NCBI RefSeq assembly: GCF_013403925.1
Contig: NZ_JABFDJ010000001.1
Coordinates: forward strand, 372,001 to 436,000
Origin: Winogradskyella wichelsiae
GTDB taxonomy: Bacteria > Bacteroidota > Bacteroidia > Flavobacteriales > Flavobacteriaceae
DNA: 64,000 nt
Direction of reading: 5' to 3'
This document shows positions 52,842 to 62,496 of this stretch, piece after piece. The notes beneath the pieces are model-generated. The model had not been told where the DNA came from and made no database searches. It saw only the letters and a list, made by a program, of their open reading frames with translations. The first letter of the stretch is position 1. Each line of letters begins with the position of its first letter. Position numbers and translations under genes: made by a program.

Positions 52842-54692
52842 TTATTCGACATAGATAACCGCACTTTTTTCAGAAATTCCGTTTTCACTGTATGCTTCAA
52901 TTGTGAAATAATAAGGCGTATCACGATCTAAACAACGCATAAAATGCTCATTTGCATCGTAAACTTGCCAAGACTGATATAATTTATCTTCTGCAATCCC
53001 CCAACGAATATTATAACCTTGAGCACCTTCTACTGCATTCCAAGAAAAAGACACATCTCTACGATCCTCCTCTCTTTTCACTTTAAATTCTGCAACATCT
53101 GCTGGTTTATCTTCGAGTCCTAATCCGAAGACTCTAAACTCTGACATCGCAAAGTTTGCTCCAGGCACTTTTACATTATTGTAACGCACATACTTTGCCT
53201 TTACGGCTTCATCTAATACAATGTATGCATTAGGCGTATCCTTTTCACTCATACTTCTATCTACAACGGTTTGCCATTTAACGCCATCTTCCGAAGTTTC
53301 AATAGTAAATTGATGTTTCAATCCTTCGGTACGTGTATAGATTCCTGATTCATGGTCATGGAAGTTTAACTGAAAAGCATTGATATTTCCTGGTTTTAGC
53401 ATTTCAATCGTTAGCCATTGCTTATCATCATTAGCATCTGCAACCCAAAATGTTTTAGGATTCTCATCTGTTAATACTTTAGAGATTATTTGATCTTTAT
53501 TATTTTTTTCTAAAGGTAATTCTGTGACTTCTACTGCATCGTCATCAGACGTAAATTTTTTAATTTGCATTAAAGAAGAAGAGACTGTAACACCTCCTTT
53601 ATAAGACAATAACATCCAACCATTATGTTGTCCTGCTTTTGTAGGATGATTAGCTCCAAAACGCGGATAATCACCATATGATGTGTTGCTATGCATTAAT
53701 CCATCATCATCAAAATAAGTAGGAAACATACACAAGCGACGTTCCCATTGCGAATTAGAAGCAAGTGCCATCGTTGCAAAGTGCCAATATTGCCCATTGG
53801 TTTGCTTCACCGTTATGCCGTGCCCTGCACCATTTGTAAATCCGCCTGGTTTAAAACTCATCGGGTTATTTTTCATGTATGTAAAAGGTCCTAATGGAGT
53901 CTCTCCAATATAAACTCCATCGGCATACACATTAAATTGCGTACCAGGTGCGGCGTATTGTAAATAATATTTTCCGTTGTGTTTGGTCATAGAAGCACCT
54001 TCCATATAACCTTCCTTTAAAGTTGGGTGAAAGTTATTTTCGCCAAAACGTTCCCAGCCATGTTCTTCTTCAACCAGATTAAACAAGGTTTTACGAACTC
54101 CTGTTTCTAAAAACCGATCGTCTTTATTCAACATTTTTACATGAAGCGGATTCACATTAGAAGAACCCCAATATAAATAGGTTTCCCCATCATCATCGAT
54201 AAATAATTCTGAATCTTGAATGTCTGTAGATATAGAAGCTGTTGGGGTCCATTTTCCCCCTTTTGGATCGTCTGTGTAAAGTATACTACCGTAGCCTGCA
54301 GGATTACCCGCAAAATACACTAACGAATCCTTATAATTAAAAGCTGTAGGCGCGTTACTACCTTCAAAAAACCACTGTTCTGGTTTAATAAAATCCCAGT
54401 TGACTAAATCGGTAGAATGCCAATAGCCAAAAGAACGCGTTACAAACATGTAATACTCACCTTTAAATTCTATAACTGCCGGATCTGCACCTGAGCGGTA
54501 GGATTTATTTTGGGTTGAATTATAAACCATATAGGTATAATCTATATCTAATGGATTAATATACGTTTCAAACCCATCTTTTATCTCTGTTTTTTGCTTC
54601 TCTTTAGAAAGTGGGTTTCCATCAATATTATTTCCTTTTTTACAAGATTGAAACATCAAAAAAAATATGAATAACGTAGAAAGATATCTCAT
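52842..54692 (-). CDS. GH43-like glycosidase lipoprotein with discoidin and fibronectin-type domains
   Basis: 616 residues. Lipoprotein signal with acceptor C17. Five-bladed propeller (about 45-370) with GH43-style acids: D70 in 'SGADPAV', D160 in 'IQDSELFIDDDGE' and E231 in 'GYMEGASM'. Then an F5/8 type C (discoidin) sugar-binding domain (about 385-525, 'VTELPLEKNNKDQIISK' to 'MSEFRVFGLG') and a fibronectin type III-like domain (about 530-616). GH43-type enzymes usually cut arabinosides, xylosides or galactans; the substrate here is not given. Separated from GH3 by 437 bp, so its transcription is probably independent. Confidence 0.85.
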   Translation of the reverse strand: MRYLSTLFIFFLMFQSCKKGNNIDGNPLSKEKQKTEIKDGFETYINPLDIDYTYMVYNSTQNKSYRSGADPAVIEFKGEYYMFVTRSFGYWHSTDLVNWDFIKPEQWFFEGSNAPTAFNYKDSLVYFAGNPAGYGSILYTDDPKGGKWTPTASISTDIQDSELFIDDDGETYLYWGSSNVNPLHVKMLNKDDRFLETGVRKTLFNLVEEEHGWERFGENNFHPTLKEGYMEGASMTKHNGKYYLQYAAPGTQFNVYADGVYIGETPLGPFTYMKNNPMSFKPGGFTNGAGHGITVKQTNGQYWHFATMALASNSQWERRLCMFPTYFDDDGLMHSNTSYGDYPRFGANHPTKAGQHNGWMLLSYKGGVTVSSSLMQIKKFTSDDDAVEVTELPLEKNNKDQIISKVLTDENPKTFWVADANDDKQWLTIEMLKPGNINAFQLNFHDHESGIYTRTEGLKHQFTIETSEDGVKWQTVVDRSMSEKDTPNAYIVLDEAVKAKYVRYNNVKVPGANFAMSEFRVFGLGLEDKPADVAEFKVKREEDRRDVSFSWNAVEGAQGYNIRWGIAEDKLYQSWQVYDANEHFMRCLDRDTPYYFTIEAYSENGISEKSAVIYVE

Positions 54693-55129
54693 GGTTGTTT
54701 TATTTTAATTACTTTAGTTTGAATCACTTCGTTATTTAAAACTGTTTGATTTTTTTTTATCGAAATCTGCTGAAGTAATTCTAGCGATTTCATGACCTCT
54801 ACCTTTAACAATATGGAAAAGAATAAAACCTCTCTAATTCTTGCAATTTAACTGCAACCAATTTAGAACCATCAAGCCTTAAATAACTAGCTTGTTTAGA
54901 ACCAACCTCTTGAGAGCATGTTTCAATTTAACATAAAAAAAAGCCACACAAAACAATAAGAATAGGGATTAATACTTAAAATTTATATGTGGCATAAGGT
55001 TGCTATTAGTCAACTTTGGTAAACTTATTTTTGAAATTAATACGAAAACATAACATTATTATCTAATAATAATTACAATGCCTTATCTTAAAATCAATTC
55101 ATTTTTATAGAACATTATATGTTCTCATT
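54693..55129. other. 437-bp intergenic region (GH43 / GH3)
   Basis: Contains a terminator-like hairpin for the GH3 side (54935-54995). The remainder is AT-rich; no convincing promoter element, RNA gene or frame was found. It separates the GH43 gene from the rest of the glycosidase set. Confidence 0.45.
54935..54995 (-). terminator. Possible long-loop terminator after GH3
   Basis: On the minus strand GCCACA and TGTGGC can pair across about 39 bases, directly followed by T8. The stem is only six base pairs, so the call is tentative. Confidence 0.4.
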
Positions 55130-57472
55130 TTATTTAGTTAATTCAAATTCTTTCATCAGTTTAGTATCTGAATCTGTACCAACGAATACTTGAAACTGTC
55201 CAGGTTCTGCTACAAAATCTAATGCTGAATTATAGAATTTTAAATCTTCAACGGTTAACGTAAAGCTTACTGTTTTTGTTTCTCCTTTTTTAATTTCAAC
55301 TTTTTGAAAACCTTTTAATTCCTTTACTGGTCTTGTAACCGAACCAACAAGATCTCTAATATAAAGTTGCACCACTTCTTTTCCGTCGTAATCACCAGAA
55401 TTGGTAACATCTACAGAAATATCAATAGTTCCATTCATATTAATTGTAGCGGTATTAGTTGTGAAGTTAGAATAATCGAATTTTGTGTAACTTAAACCAT
55501 AGCCAAAAGGATATAACGGTTCATTACGAACATCAATATAATTACTTTTAAATTTTTCGAATTTACCTTCTTCATTTCCTAAAGGTCGACCTGTATTTTT
55601 ATGATTGTAAAAAATTGGAACCTGACCAACATTTCTTGGGAAAGTTGCTGTTAATTTCCCTGAAGGGTTAACATCACCAAATAATACATCTGAAATAGCC
55701 AAACCTGCTTCACTACCAGGAAACCAAACATTCAATATGGCAGGTACATTATCATTTTCTTCTACTAAAACTAAAGGTCTTCCTGTAAACAAGACTAAAA
55801 CTACAGGCTTCCCTGTTTTTAATAAAGCATTTAACAAATCTTTTTGCACTTGTGGAATTCCTAGATCTGTTCTACTACTACTTTCTCCACTTAACTCTGC
55901 AGACTCTCCAATAGTTGCTACAATAACATCTGATTTTGCAGCTATTTGAAGTGCTTCATCTAACAATTGCTTATCTGTACGCCCATCTCTCGGAATATCT
56001 TTACCAAACATTGTAGCGCGCTTCTCGAGATCTAAATCATAATCAATATTACTTCCTTTTGCGTATAATAATGTTCCATTATCACCAACAACTTCTGTTA
56101 AACCATCGAAAACCGAATTCGATTTTTCCTGATCTGTAGCCACACTCCAGGTCCCAGCCATATTATTTGCTGCTTTTGCTAACGGCCCTATTAAAGCTAT
56201 AGTACTAGACTTTTTTATAGGCAATAATTGTGCTTCGTTTTTAAGTAACACCATAGATTCTGCTGCAACTTTACGTGCAAATGCTTTATTTTCTGGTGTA
56301 AAAATTTCAGTTTTTGCTCTATCAACATCACAATATTTATATGGATCATCAAATAAACCTAACTGAAATTTAGCAGTTAACATGCGTCTTACTGCCGTAT
56401 CAATATCATCCATAGACACCTTACCGTTCTCGTAAGATTCCTTTAGGGTTTTTACAAAAGCCGCAGGTATTGAAGGTGAATCTCCTGCCATGTCCATATC
56501 TACACCTGCTTTTAAAGCCTGCTCAGATACTTCGTATTTATTACCAACTCCATGTGCAGTCATTTCGTAAATTCCTGTATAATCTGTAACAACAAAACCA
56601 TTAAATCCCCAATCATCACGTAGCAAATCTGTAAGCAACCATTTGTTTCCTGTAGCAGGCACTCCATCAATTTCATTAAATGATGCCATAACAGAACCAA
56701 CGCCTGCATCGATAGCTGCTTTGTATGGTTCTAAGTATTCATTATACATTCTAATTCGGCTCATATCTACCGTATTATAATCTCTACCAGCTTCTGAAGC
56801 ACCGTATAACGCAAAATGTTTTACACATGCCATTAAGGTATTATTTTCACTTAAGTCATCTTGCTGATATCCTTTTACCATTGCTTCTGCAATTCTGCTT
56901 CCTAAAAAAGGATCTTCACCATTTCCTTCAGAAACGCGTCCCCAACGTGGGTCTCTTGAGATATCTACCATTGGAGAAAACGTCCAATTTATCCCATCTG
57001 CACTCGCTTCTATAGCTGCAACTCTAGCCGTTTTTTCTATCATCTCCATATCCCAAGAACTTGATAAGCCTAAAGGAATTGGAAATGTAGTTTTGTAACC
57101 ATGAATAACATCCATTCCAAAAATTAATGGAATACCTAATCGGCTTTGTTCTACAGCAATCTTTTGAACTTCATAAATCTTTTCTGCCGTTTTAATATTG
57201 AATAAACCACCTACTTTACCTTGTTTTATACGTTCTCCAACATCTGTACCTTTAGCGGCACCTGTAGTAATATCTCCTGAAGTCGGCAAATTAAGTTGTC
57301 CTATTTTTTCATCAATAGTCATCAATTCTAAAATTGAATCTACTTTTGATGCAAAAGGGTTTTCTGTATCTGATGTCGATTTAATCTCTGTAGTATTGTT
57401 AGAATTACAGCTTGCTAGGGTTATTGCCATAACGGCAATTGCGATAGTTTGTACGTTAATTAATCTCTTCAT
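55130..57472 (-). CDS. Glycoside hydrolase family 3 beta-glucosidase, lipoprotein
   Basis: 780 residues. Lipoprotein signal with acceptor C22 in 'LASCNSNN'. Family 3 layout: TIM-barrel (about 40-380) with 'WGRVSEGNGEDPFLGS', KH at 218-219 and the nucleophile D297 in 'GFVVTDYTGI'; an alpha/beta sandwich (about 400-620, 'TIGESAELSGESSSRTDL' part); then a fibronectin III-like C-terminal domain. It would remove glucose from oligosaccharide ends in the periplasm. It starts five bases before the hydrolase gene stop, in an operon with GH144, matching the GH144 + GH3 pairing of beta-1,2-glucan loci. Confidence 0.94.
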   Translation of the reverse strand: MKRLINVQTIAIAVMAITLASCNSNNTTEIKSTSDTENPFASKVDSILELMTIDEKIGQLNLPTSGDITTGAAKGTDVGERIKQGKVGGLFNIKTAEKIYEVQKIAVEQSRLGIPLIFGMDVIHGYKTTFPIPLGLSSSWDMEMIEKTARVAAIEASADGINWTFSPMVDISRDPRWGRVSEGNGEDPFLGSRIAEAMVKGYQQDDLSENNTLMACVKHFALYGASEAGRDYNTVDMSRIRMYNEYLEPYKAAIDAGVGSVMASFNEIDGVPATGNKWLLTDLLRDDWGFNGFVVTDYTGIYEMTAHGVGNKYEVSEQALKAGVDMDMAGDSPSIPAAFVKTLKESYENGKVSMDDIDTAVRRMLTAKFQLGLFDDPYKYCDVDRAKTEIFTPENKAFARKVAAESMVLLKNEAQLLPIKKSSTIALIGPLAKAANNMAGTWSVATDQEKSNSVFDGLTEVVGDNGTLLYAKGSNIDYDLDLEKRATMFGKDIPRDGRTDKQLLDEALQIAAKSDVIVATIGESAELSGESSSRTDLGIPQVQKDLLNALLKTGKPVVLVLFTGRPLVLVEENDNVPAILNVWFPGSEAGLAISDVLFGDVNPSGKLTATFPRNVGQVPIFYNHKNTGRPLGNEEGKFEKFKSNYIDVRNEPLYPFGYGLSYTKFDYSNFTTNTATINMNGTIDISVDVTNSGDYDGKEVVQLYIRDLVGSVTRPVKELKGFQKVEIKKGETKTVSFTLTVEDLKFYNSALDFVAEPGQFQVFVGTDSDTKLMKEFELTK

Positions 57473-57477
57473 TATTA

Positions 57478-58278
57478 TTATTTAGTATGTGAAAAAAGCC
57501 ATTTTAAAAGTTCTGATTCTGCAAAAGCTGAATCCCAACTGTTGTGGTTAGCAAAATCGTATAAAGTAAGTTTAGGGAATCCGCCTGCCGTAATTATTGC
57601 AGATGCCATGCTTAATGATAATTTTGGATCTACAACATCATCTTTAGCACCATGAAAAATCCAAAGTGGAATGGTTTGAGCATAAGCTGTTACCGATTCT
57701 GGATCTCCACCTCCACAAATAGGAATTGCAGCTGCAAACATTTTGGGATTACGGTAGATAATTTCAAAAGTCCCCATACCTCCCATTGACAGTCCCATAG
57801 CGTAAACCTGGTCGGTTTTCACATACGGTTTAGCGACCATCTCTGTCATTAAATCTATTACTAAAGCCATCGCTTTAGTTGGTGCTTCATTGTATTTGTA
57901 GTTAAATGTAATTGGTTTTGTAGAGCGATCTGCATCTAGTTTAGACCAATAATCATTTTGAGGACATTGCGGAAATATTACTATTGCAGGAAATGAATCT
58001 CTTGTAATTTTTTTTAAAAACAATGCACTTCCATGCGTTAATTGTTTTTTATTATCGCTACCGCGCTCTCCAGCTCCATGAAGCAATAACACTAGTGGAT
58101 ATGTTTTAGATGTATCAAAATCTTTTGGCAAAAGCATCCTATAATTCAGCGTATCTCTATTTACAACATGATGTTCATAAGAGAACAAATCTTTAGGTGA
58201 TTCGGTTTGTTGTGCGATTACATTATTTGAATTCAAAAATGTTACACTAAAAATAAAGATTAAAAATAAACTCCTCAT
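57478..58278 (-). CDS. Secreted alpha/beta hydrolase (esterase- or peptidase-like)
   Basis: 266 residues, signal peptide (cleavage after about 22, 'VIAQQ'). Fold landmarks: 'PLVLLLHGAGERGSDNKKQL' (oxyanion), Ser in 'GLSMGGMGTFE', Asp in 'HGAKDDVVDP' and His in 'ANHNSWD'. It resembles the secreted COG4099-type predicted peptidase/carbohydrate esterase group that is often found beside glycosidases. A role removing acyl or other substituents from the glycan is inferred only from its place between GH144 (18 bp) and GH3 (5 bp). Confidence 0.82.
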   Translation of the reverse strand: MRSLFLIFIFSVTFLNSNNVIAQQTESPKDLFSYEHHVVNRDTLNYRMLLPKDFDTSKTYPLVLLLHGAGERGSDNKKQLTHGSALFLKKITRDSFPAIVIFPQCPQNDYWSKLDADRSTKPITFNYKYNEAPTKAMALVIDLMTEMVAKPYVKTDQVYAMGLSMGGMGTFEIIYRNPKMFAAAIPICGGGDPESVTAYAQTIPLWIFHGAKDDVVDPKLSLSMASAIITAGGFPKLTLYDFANHNSWDSAFAESELLKWLFSHTK

Positions 58279-58296
58279 GATTCTATTATTTAAAGT

Positions 58297-59667
58297 TTAA
58301 TAAGAAAAACCTAGTGCATTTAAACCATTTTGAACATCTTCATTTTGCATAAAATAATTCCACAAAAGTCCAGTTCTATAGTTCTCTATCATAATAATTT
58401 CGGGTCCTTGATCTATTGCTAAATATCGCTCTGTAACCCAATCATTATATTGTGGACTAAAGGCATCATAAAATCCTGCTGGTCCTAGTAAAATATCCTT
58501 CTTACTATAAAAATAATGCAAAGCTGCAATTGATTTTTCTGGCGTATAAGGCATTGAACTAATGGCTGCCGTAGGTGAAATAACACCTAAGTCATTTTCG
58601 GGGCTGTGCGCAGAATATCCTGTAGATCCATCTAAATTTCTACTATAACTTGCTGTTAATCCCCAACAATCTTCACCATAATCTACATAATTATTTGGAT
58701 TGTTAATACTGTGTTGGTAATTGATATTGGTATGATTGACGTTTAAATCCCAATAATCTGCATATTGATCTGTTAAGTTGGTTGGGTTTAATCCTAAGAA
58801 TGAATAATGTGCCCAAAATAAAGGACCTGAGCCTGTACCTGCATGATCTAAAATTAACGGAATATTATATTGAGTTTCAGAAGACACAATACTTCCATTA
58901 CTAGCCCAACCTTCATTATAAACCTCTGGTGTAATAGCGTATTCTGTTGATGCTGCTCCCAAAATAAAAGCAATTAATGTTTCGTTGTAACCTTTTAATT
59001 CTAGATTCATTGAAAATCCATTATTTGGACTCCAATGCCAATACAAAGCATTCTGATTTTGAGTATACCAATTCCATTCTACACCTTTCCATAACCCGTC
59101 TGCTTGAGTCGCTAAAACGGCTTCTTCCTCAGATCCATTTTTAAAATATTCTTTTACACAAATTAAACCTTGTGCAAAAAGTGCAGTTTCGACTAAATCA
59201 CCACCATTATCTTGATCACCGAAAGGAATAATATTACCATTTACTCCATTAATCCAATGCGGCCAAGCTCCGTGGAAACGATCTGCATTTTCAAAGAAAT
59301 TTAAAATCTGACTTAATCTATCGAAGCCTTCACTTCTTGAAATATAACCTCTTTCAATACCTACTAAAATCGCCATAAGACCAAAACCACTTCCTCCTGT
59401 AGTTACTACATTTTCACTATCTGAAGGATCGTTTGGATGGTAGCGCTCTCTGGCAGCACCTGAATTAGATTCGGCATAATCCCAAAAATATTTAAAAGTC
59501 GTTTCTTGGGTTAGGTCTAGTAATTCTTCGTCTGTTAACTCTTCAACCACCGGAGCATCATCATCATTTGGATTGTAAGGTTCTTGATATCCTGGACCAC
59601 TATCTGAACCACAAGAAAAACACAATAAAATGACTACTAATAATTTTAAAATTTTTATGTTATTCAT
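58297..59667 (-). CDS. GH144-type endo-beta-1,2-glucanase (Glycoamylase domain), lipoprotein
   Basis: 456 residues. Lipoprotein signal with acceptor C19 in 'CFSCGSDSG', followed by a linker with acidic residues. The (alpha/alpha)6-barrel domain (about 45-456) begins 'EELLDLTQETTFKYFWDYA' and carries the conserved acids D153, D157 and E160 in 'DQDNGGDLVETA' and E229 in 'GYNETL'. From memory, the characterised Chitinophaga GH144 enzyme has D135, D139, E142 and E211, each 18 lower, the same spacing. GH144 enzymes cut beta-1,2-glucan to sophoro-oligosaccharides. The domain is often annotated 'glucoamylase'. An intrinsic terminator separates it from the upstream LamG gene. Confidence 0.88.
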   Translation of the reverse strand: MNNIKILKLLVVILLCFSCGSDSGPGYQEPYNPNDDDAPVVEELTDEELLDLTQETTFKYFWDYAESNSGAARERYHPNDPSDSENVVTTGGSGFGLMAILVGIERGYISRSEGFDRLSQILNFFENADRFHGAWPHWINGVNGNIIPFGDQDNGGDLVETALFAQGLICVKEYFKNGSEEEAVLATQADGLWKGVEWNWYTQNQNALYWHWSPNNGFSMNLELKGYNETLIAFILGAASTEYAITPEVYNEGWASNGSIVSSETQYNIPLILDHAGTGSGPLFWAHYSFLGLNPTNLTDQYADYWDLNVNHTNINYQHSINNPNNYVDYGEDCWGLTASYSRNLDGSTGYSAHSPENDLGVISPTAAISSMPYTPEKSIAALHYFYSKKDILLGPAGFYDAFSPQYNDWVTERYLAIDQGPEIIMIENYRTGLLWNYFMQNEDVQNGLNALGFSY

Positions 59668-59803
59668 TTTTTATATTATAAATAGAAATGACTAAAATCT
59701 TCTTTTAACTAAAAAACCCATTAAAACTTAATTCGAGACATAAAAAAGTTAGCTACAGTTAATTTTTGCATTGTCTAATCACTGGAAACATTAAGTAAAA
59801 ATA

Positions 59804-59833
59804 AGCGGCATTTTACAGATTAAAAATGCCGCT
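59804..59833 (-). terminator. Intrinsic terminator between LamG and GH144 genes
   Basis: AGCGGCATTTT pairs with AAAATGCCGCT (11 bp) around an 8-base loop; on the minus strand the 3' side continues into TATTTTTA. It lies about 43 bp past the LamG stop. Confidence 0.82.
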
Positions 59834-59875
59834 AAATAAAACAAAGGGGTAGTTTAGACTAAACTCATTGTTTAA

Positions 59876-60937
59876 TTATTCAGGCTGCATAGCACTTATT
59901 TCTGCCTGAGATAAAGCTTTATTATATAGTTTTAATTCATCTATTAAACTTAAATCAGATAAATGGCCCCAATAGCTGAAAGTTTCCCCACCAGCACCAA
60001 CTGTAATATCTGTACATCCTGTCCAATCGATACTAGAATCGAGAACAGTTGTATTTTTAAGATCACCATTTAAGTAAATTTTACTTTCTGTGGCAGAAAC
60101 TGTGAAAGCTACATGAACCCAATCGCCAGCAGTAACATCAATCATCCCTCCATCATTCCAACTTTCTGCTGCTCCAACACCTATGTTTGCCTTAATTGTT
60201 TGCTCCGATTCATTACCTTCTCTAAACAATCTGAAACCTTGATTTCTGTTATCTGGAACATCATTTCCAACAACTAGAATCCCTGCGCGATCTGGTGTAC
60301 TATTTACCTTATACCAAAATGTTGCACTAAAGGTATCTTCACCAAATAAACCATCAATCGGAAATGTTAAATAGGAATCTGCAGCTCCTTTATAAGTATT
60401 ACCAGAATAACCACCAGAAACGATATCTGGTGTTCCAACCACTATAGGATCCGATTCACTAATTAGCTCAGTATACAACCCTTCAAAAAATGGCATATAA
60501 AACGTTTCTCCTTCAACACTAGGTAAATAAGTGTTATCTAGATTAAACGTTAAGCTATCTGATGCTGTTTTACCACTTGTATCCGTTACTTCTACAATAA
60601 TTGTATGACTTCCTAATTGTAAGCTTTCATATTGAAATGAATCCATAAATATTCGATAATCTAAAAAACTATCAAAGGTTCTAATGGTATTACCATCTAA
60701 AATGACAGTTACATTATTAATTTCTATATCATCTTCTACTAAAACCTCGATATCTAAATCGACTTCTGTATCAGTAAATGGAATTAATACATTTCCATTT
60801 GGACTTATAAGCTCTGCTGTAGGATTTTCTAAATCTGGTCCTGCATCTACTTGAGTGATTGAGTCTATACCATCATCACAAGATGATATCATTATCATTG
60901 CTACCACACCCAATGCATATTTATAAATATTTTTCAT
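59876..60937 (-). CDS. LamG-domain surface glycan-binding lipoprotein
   Basis: 353 residues. Lipoprotein signal with acceptor C20 followed by DDGID, an acidic export-type signal. An immunoglobulin-like or cadherin-like domain (about 40-135, 'VEVTDTSGKTASDSLTFNLD') precedes a LamG/concanavalin-like domain (about 150-350, 'FSATFWYKVNSTPDRAGIL', 'WVHVAFTVSATESKIYLNGDL', 'IDELKLYNKALSQAEI'). Such proteins sit beside SusD and bind glycan at the cell surface. Its start is 12 bp from the SusD stop, so it shares the SusCD transcript and a terminator follows it. Confidence 0.88.
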   Translation of the reverse strand: MKNIYKYALGVVAMIMISSCDDGIDSITQVDAGPDLENPTAELISPNGNVLIPFTDTEVDLDIEVLVEDDIEINNVTVILDGNTIRTFDSFLDYRIFMDSFQYESLQLGSHTIIVEVTDTSGKTASDSLTFNLDNTYLPSVEGETFYMPFFEGLYTELISESDPIVVGTPDIVSGGYSGNTYKGAADSYLTFPIDGLFGEDTFSATFWYKVNSTPDRAGILVVGNDVPDNRNQGFRLFREGNESEQTIKANIGVGAAESWNDGGMIDVTAGDWVHVAFTVSATESKIYLNGDLKNTTVLDSSIDWTGCTDITVGAGGETFSYWGHLSDLSLIDELKLYNKALSQAEISAMQPE

Positions 60938-60949
60938 GTTTTGATTGTT

Positions 60950-62485
60950 TTATTGGTTAAGAGGTAATAAATCTAACTGTGCTTGCGGATAAGGTAAGAG
61001 TTTGTCTTCTGCTGTAAATATTCGGCCTTCGTAACTTAATTCTTCAAATTTATTTAAACGAATCATATCAAAATAACGCACACCCCATTCCATTCCAAGC
61101 TCTGCAAATTTCTCATCCATAACGTCATCTGTTGTAACTCCAGTTAGTGAAGGCATTCCGACTCTTGCTCTAACTTCATTTACAGCCTGATCTGCTGAAC
61201 CAGCAGAACCGTTAGCTCCTTGTGTTAAGGCTTCTGCATACATTAATAATATTTCAGAGTATCTAATAACTAAAAGGTTTTTCCCTGATCCATATCTTGT
61301 TCTTCCTGGAGTTAAATCTATAGACGGTAAATAATGTTTACCACTTGCAAACATGGCTCTAGAATAGTCGTTAAAAATATCACCATCTGGTGTTACATTA
61401 GAAATAAAACTAGGTAAGGTAGCATAAGCAGGATCTGATGTAATCTCATCTATGCCTCGTGGTGTAAAATTAACACTGGTAATCAACCTAGTCATTTCAC
61501 CTCTGTCTAGCATAAATTTAATAAACTTTAAACTTGGCTCATAGAACCCCCAACCTTCAGATGCCCCCGTAACAACTGGAGTCCAATTTGAAGGACCAAA
61601 TGGGCCATATTCATGAGAATTTTCGGCTCCCGATTCGGTACCGTAATCTGAGAATTGCAACTCAAATAGGCTTTCGTTACTAAGCTCTCCTTCTTTTTTA
61701 AACAAATCATAAAAATTTGGATAAAGATTGAATTTATTTGAATTAATTATTTCACCCGTAACATCCGCTACTGCTTGGTAATCTTCTAATTCTAATTGCG
61801 CTAAAGCTTTTATAGCCAGAGCTGTATACTTTGTAACACCACCTGAAACATCTTGTCTTTCATTAGGCCTAGCATCTGGTAAAAACGGAATAGCTTCATC
61901 CATTAAATCTGAGATGTATTGCATTACTTCAGCTTTAGTTTTTACACCATTATCTAGTTCTGCAGTAATATCTGAAGAACCAATAATAAAAATATCACCC
62001 CAAAGTCTTGACATCTGAAAATGTGTAAAACCACTTAACACTTTACACTCTGCCATATATTTATCAGCTTTATCTAAATCTGCATCGTCTATTGCAAAAT
62101 CTTTATATAATTGGATAGTTTCGCGAGAACTTACAATTTTTACGATATCACCATAAAAATTCTCCCAGATTTGGTTGTACATCCAAAACCCATTATCGTA
62201 GATAAAAAGATCTGTATCTGCAAACTGAGGTTGATCTCCTAAGCCACCTGCATTAACATCATCTCCCCTAACACCAATAAGTAAAGGATCTTCCCAACCT
62301 CTAGAATATACTGCTGAATACGAACCGATAAGTGGTAAAATCATATCATCAGAATTGGTGAAATCGAGATCATCTGCAGCGAGTTGACCATCATTCTCTT
62401 CTAATTTATCTGTGCATGAGAAAACCACCGTACAGATTGCCAACATCAGTGTTAGCTGTTTTATTATTTGATTTATATTTTTCAT
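60950..62485 (-). CDS. SusD/RagB-family glycan-binding lipoprotein
   Basis: 511 residues. Lipoprotein signal with acceptor C24 and TDKLEEND after it, suiting surface export. SusD-type helical features: 'AECKVLSGFTHFQMSRLWGD' (TPR-like), 'RPNERQDVSGGVTKYTALAIKAL' and the C-terminal 'LLVIRYSEILLMYAEAL...NEVRARVGMP'. It forms the lid over the SusC barrel and binds the oligosaccharide. It is coupled to SusC (11 bp) and LamG (12 bp). The specificity cannot be read from this sequence alone. Confidence 0.95.
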   Translation of the reverse strand: MKNINQIIKQLTLMLAICTVVFSCTDKLEENDGQLAADDLDFTNSDDMILPLIGSYSAVYSRGWEDPLLIGVRGDDVNAGGLGDQPQFADTDLFIYDNGFWMYNQIWENFYGDIVKIVSSRETIQLYKDFAIDDADLDKADKYMAECKVLSGFTHFQMSRLWGDIFIIGSSDITAELDNGVKTKAEVMQYISDLMDEAIPFLPDARPNERQDVSGGVTKYTALAIKALAQLELEDYQAVADVTGEIINSNKFNLYPNFYDLFKKEGELSNESLFELQFSDYGTESGAENSHEYGPFGPSNWTPVVTGASEGWGFYEPSLKFIKFMLDRGEMTRLITSVNFTPRGIDEITSDPAYATLPSFISNVTPDGDIFNDYSRAMFASGKHYLPSIDLTPGRTRYGSGKNLLVIRYSEILLMYAEALTQGANGSAGSADQAVNEVRARVGMPSLTGVTTDDVMDEKFAELGMEWGVRYFDMIRLNKFEELSYEGRIFTAEDKLLPYPQAQLDLLPLNQ

Positions 62486-62496
62486 AATAGCTTTTT

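Noticed and set aside
57198..57485. Frame of 95 codons opposite the GH3 N-terminus
   Set aside because: Antisense shadow of a strongly supported gene; the translation has no domain pattern.
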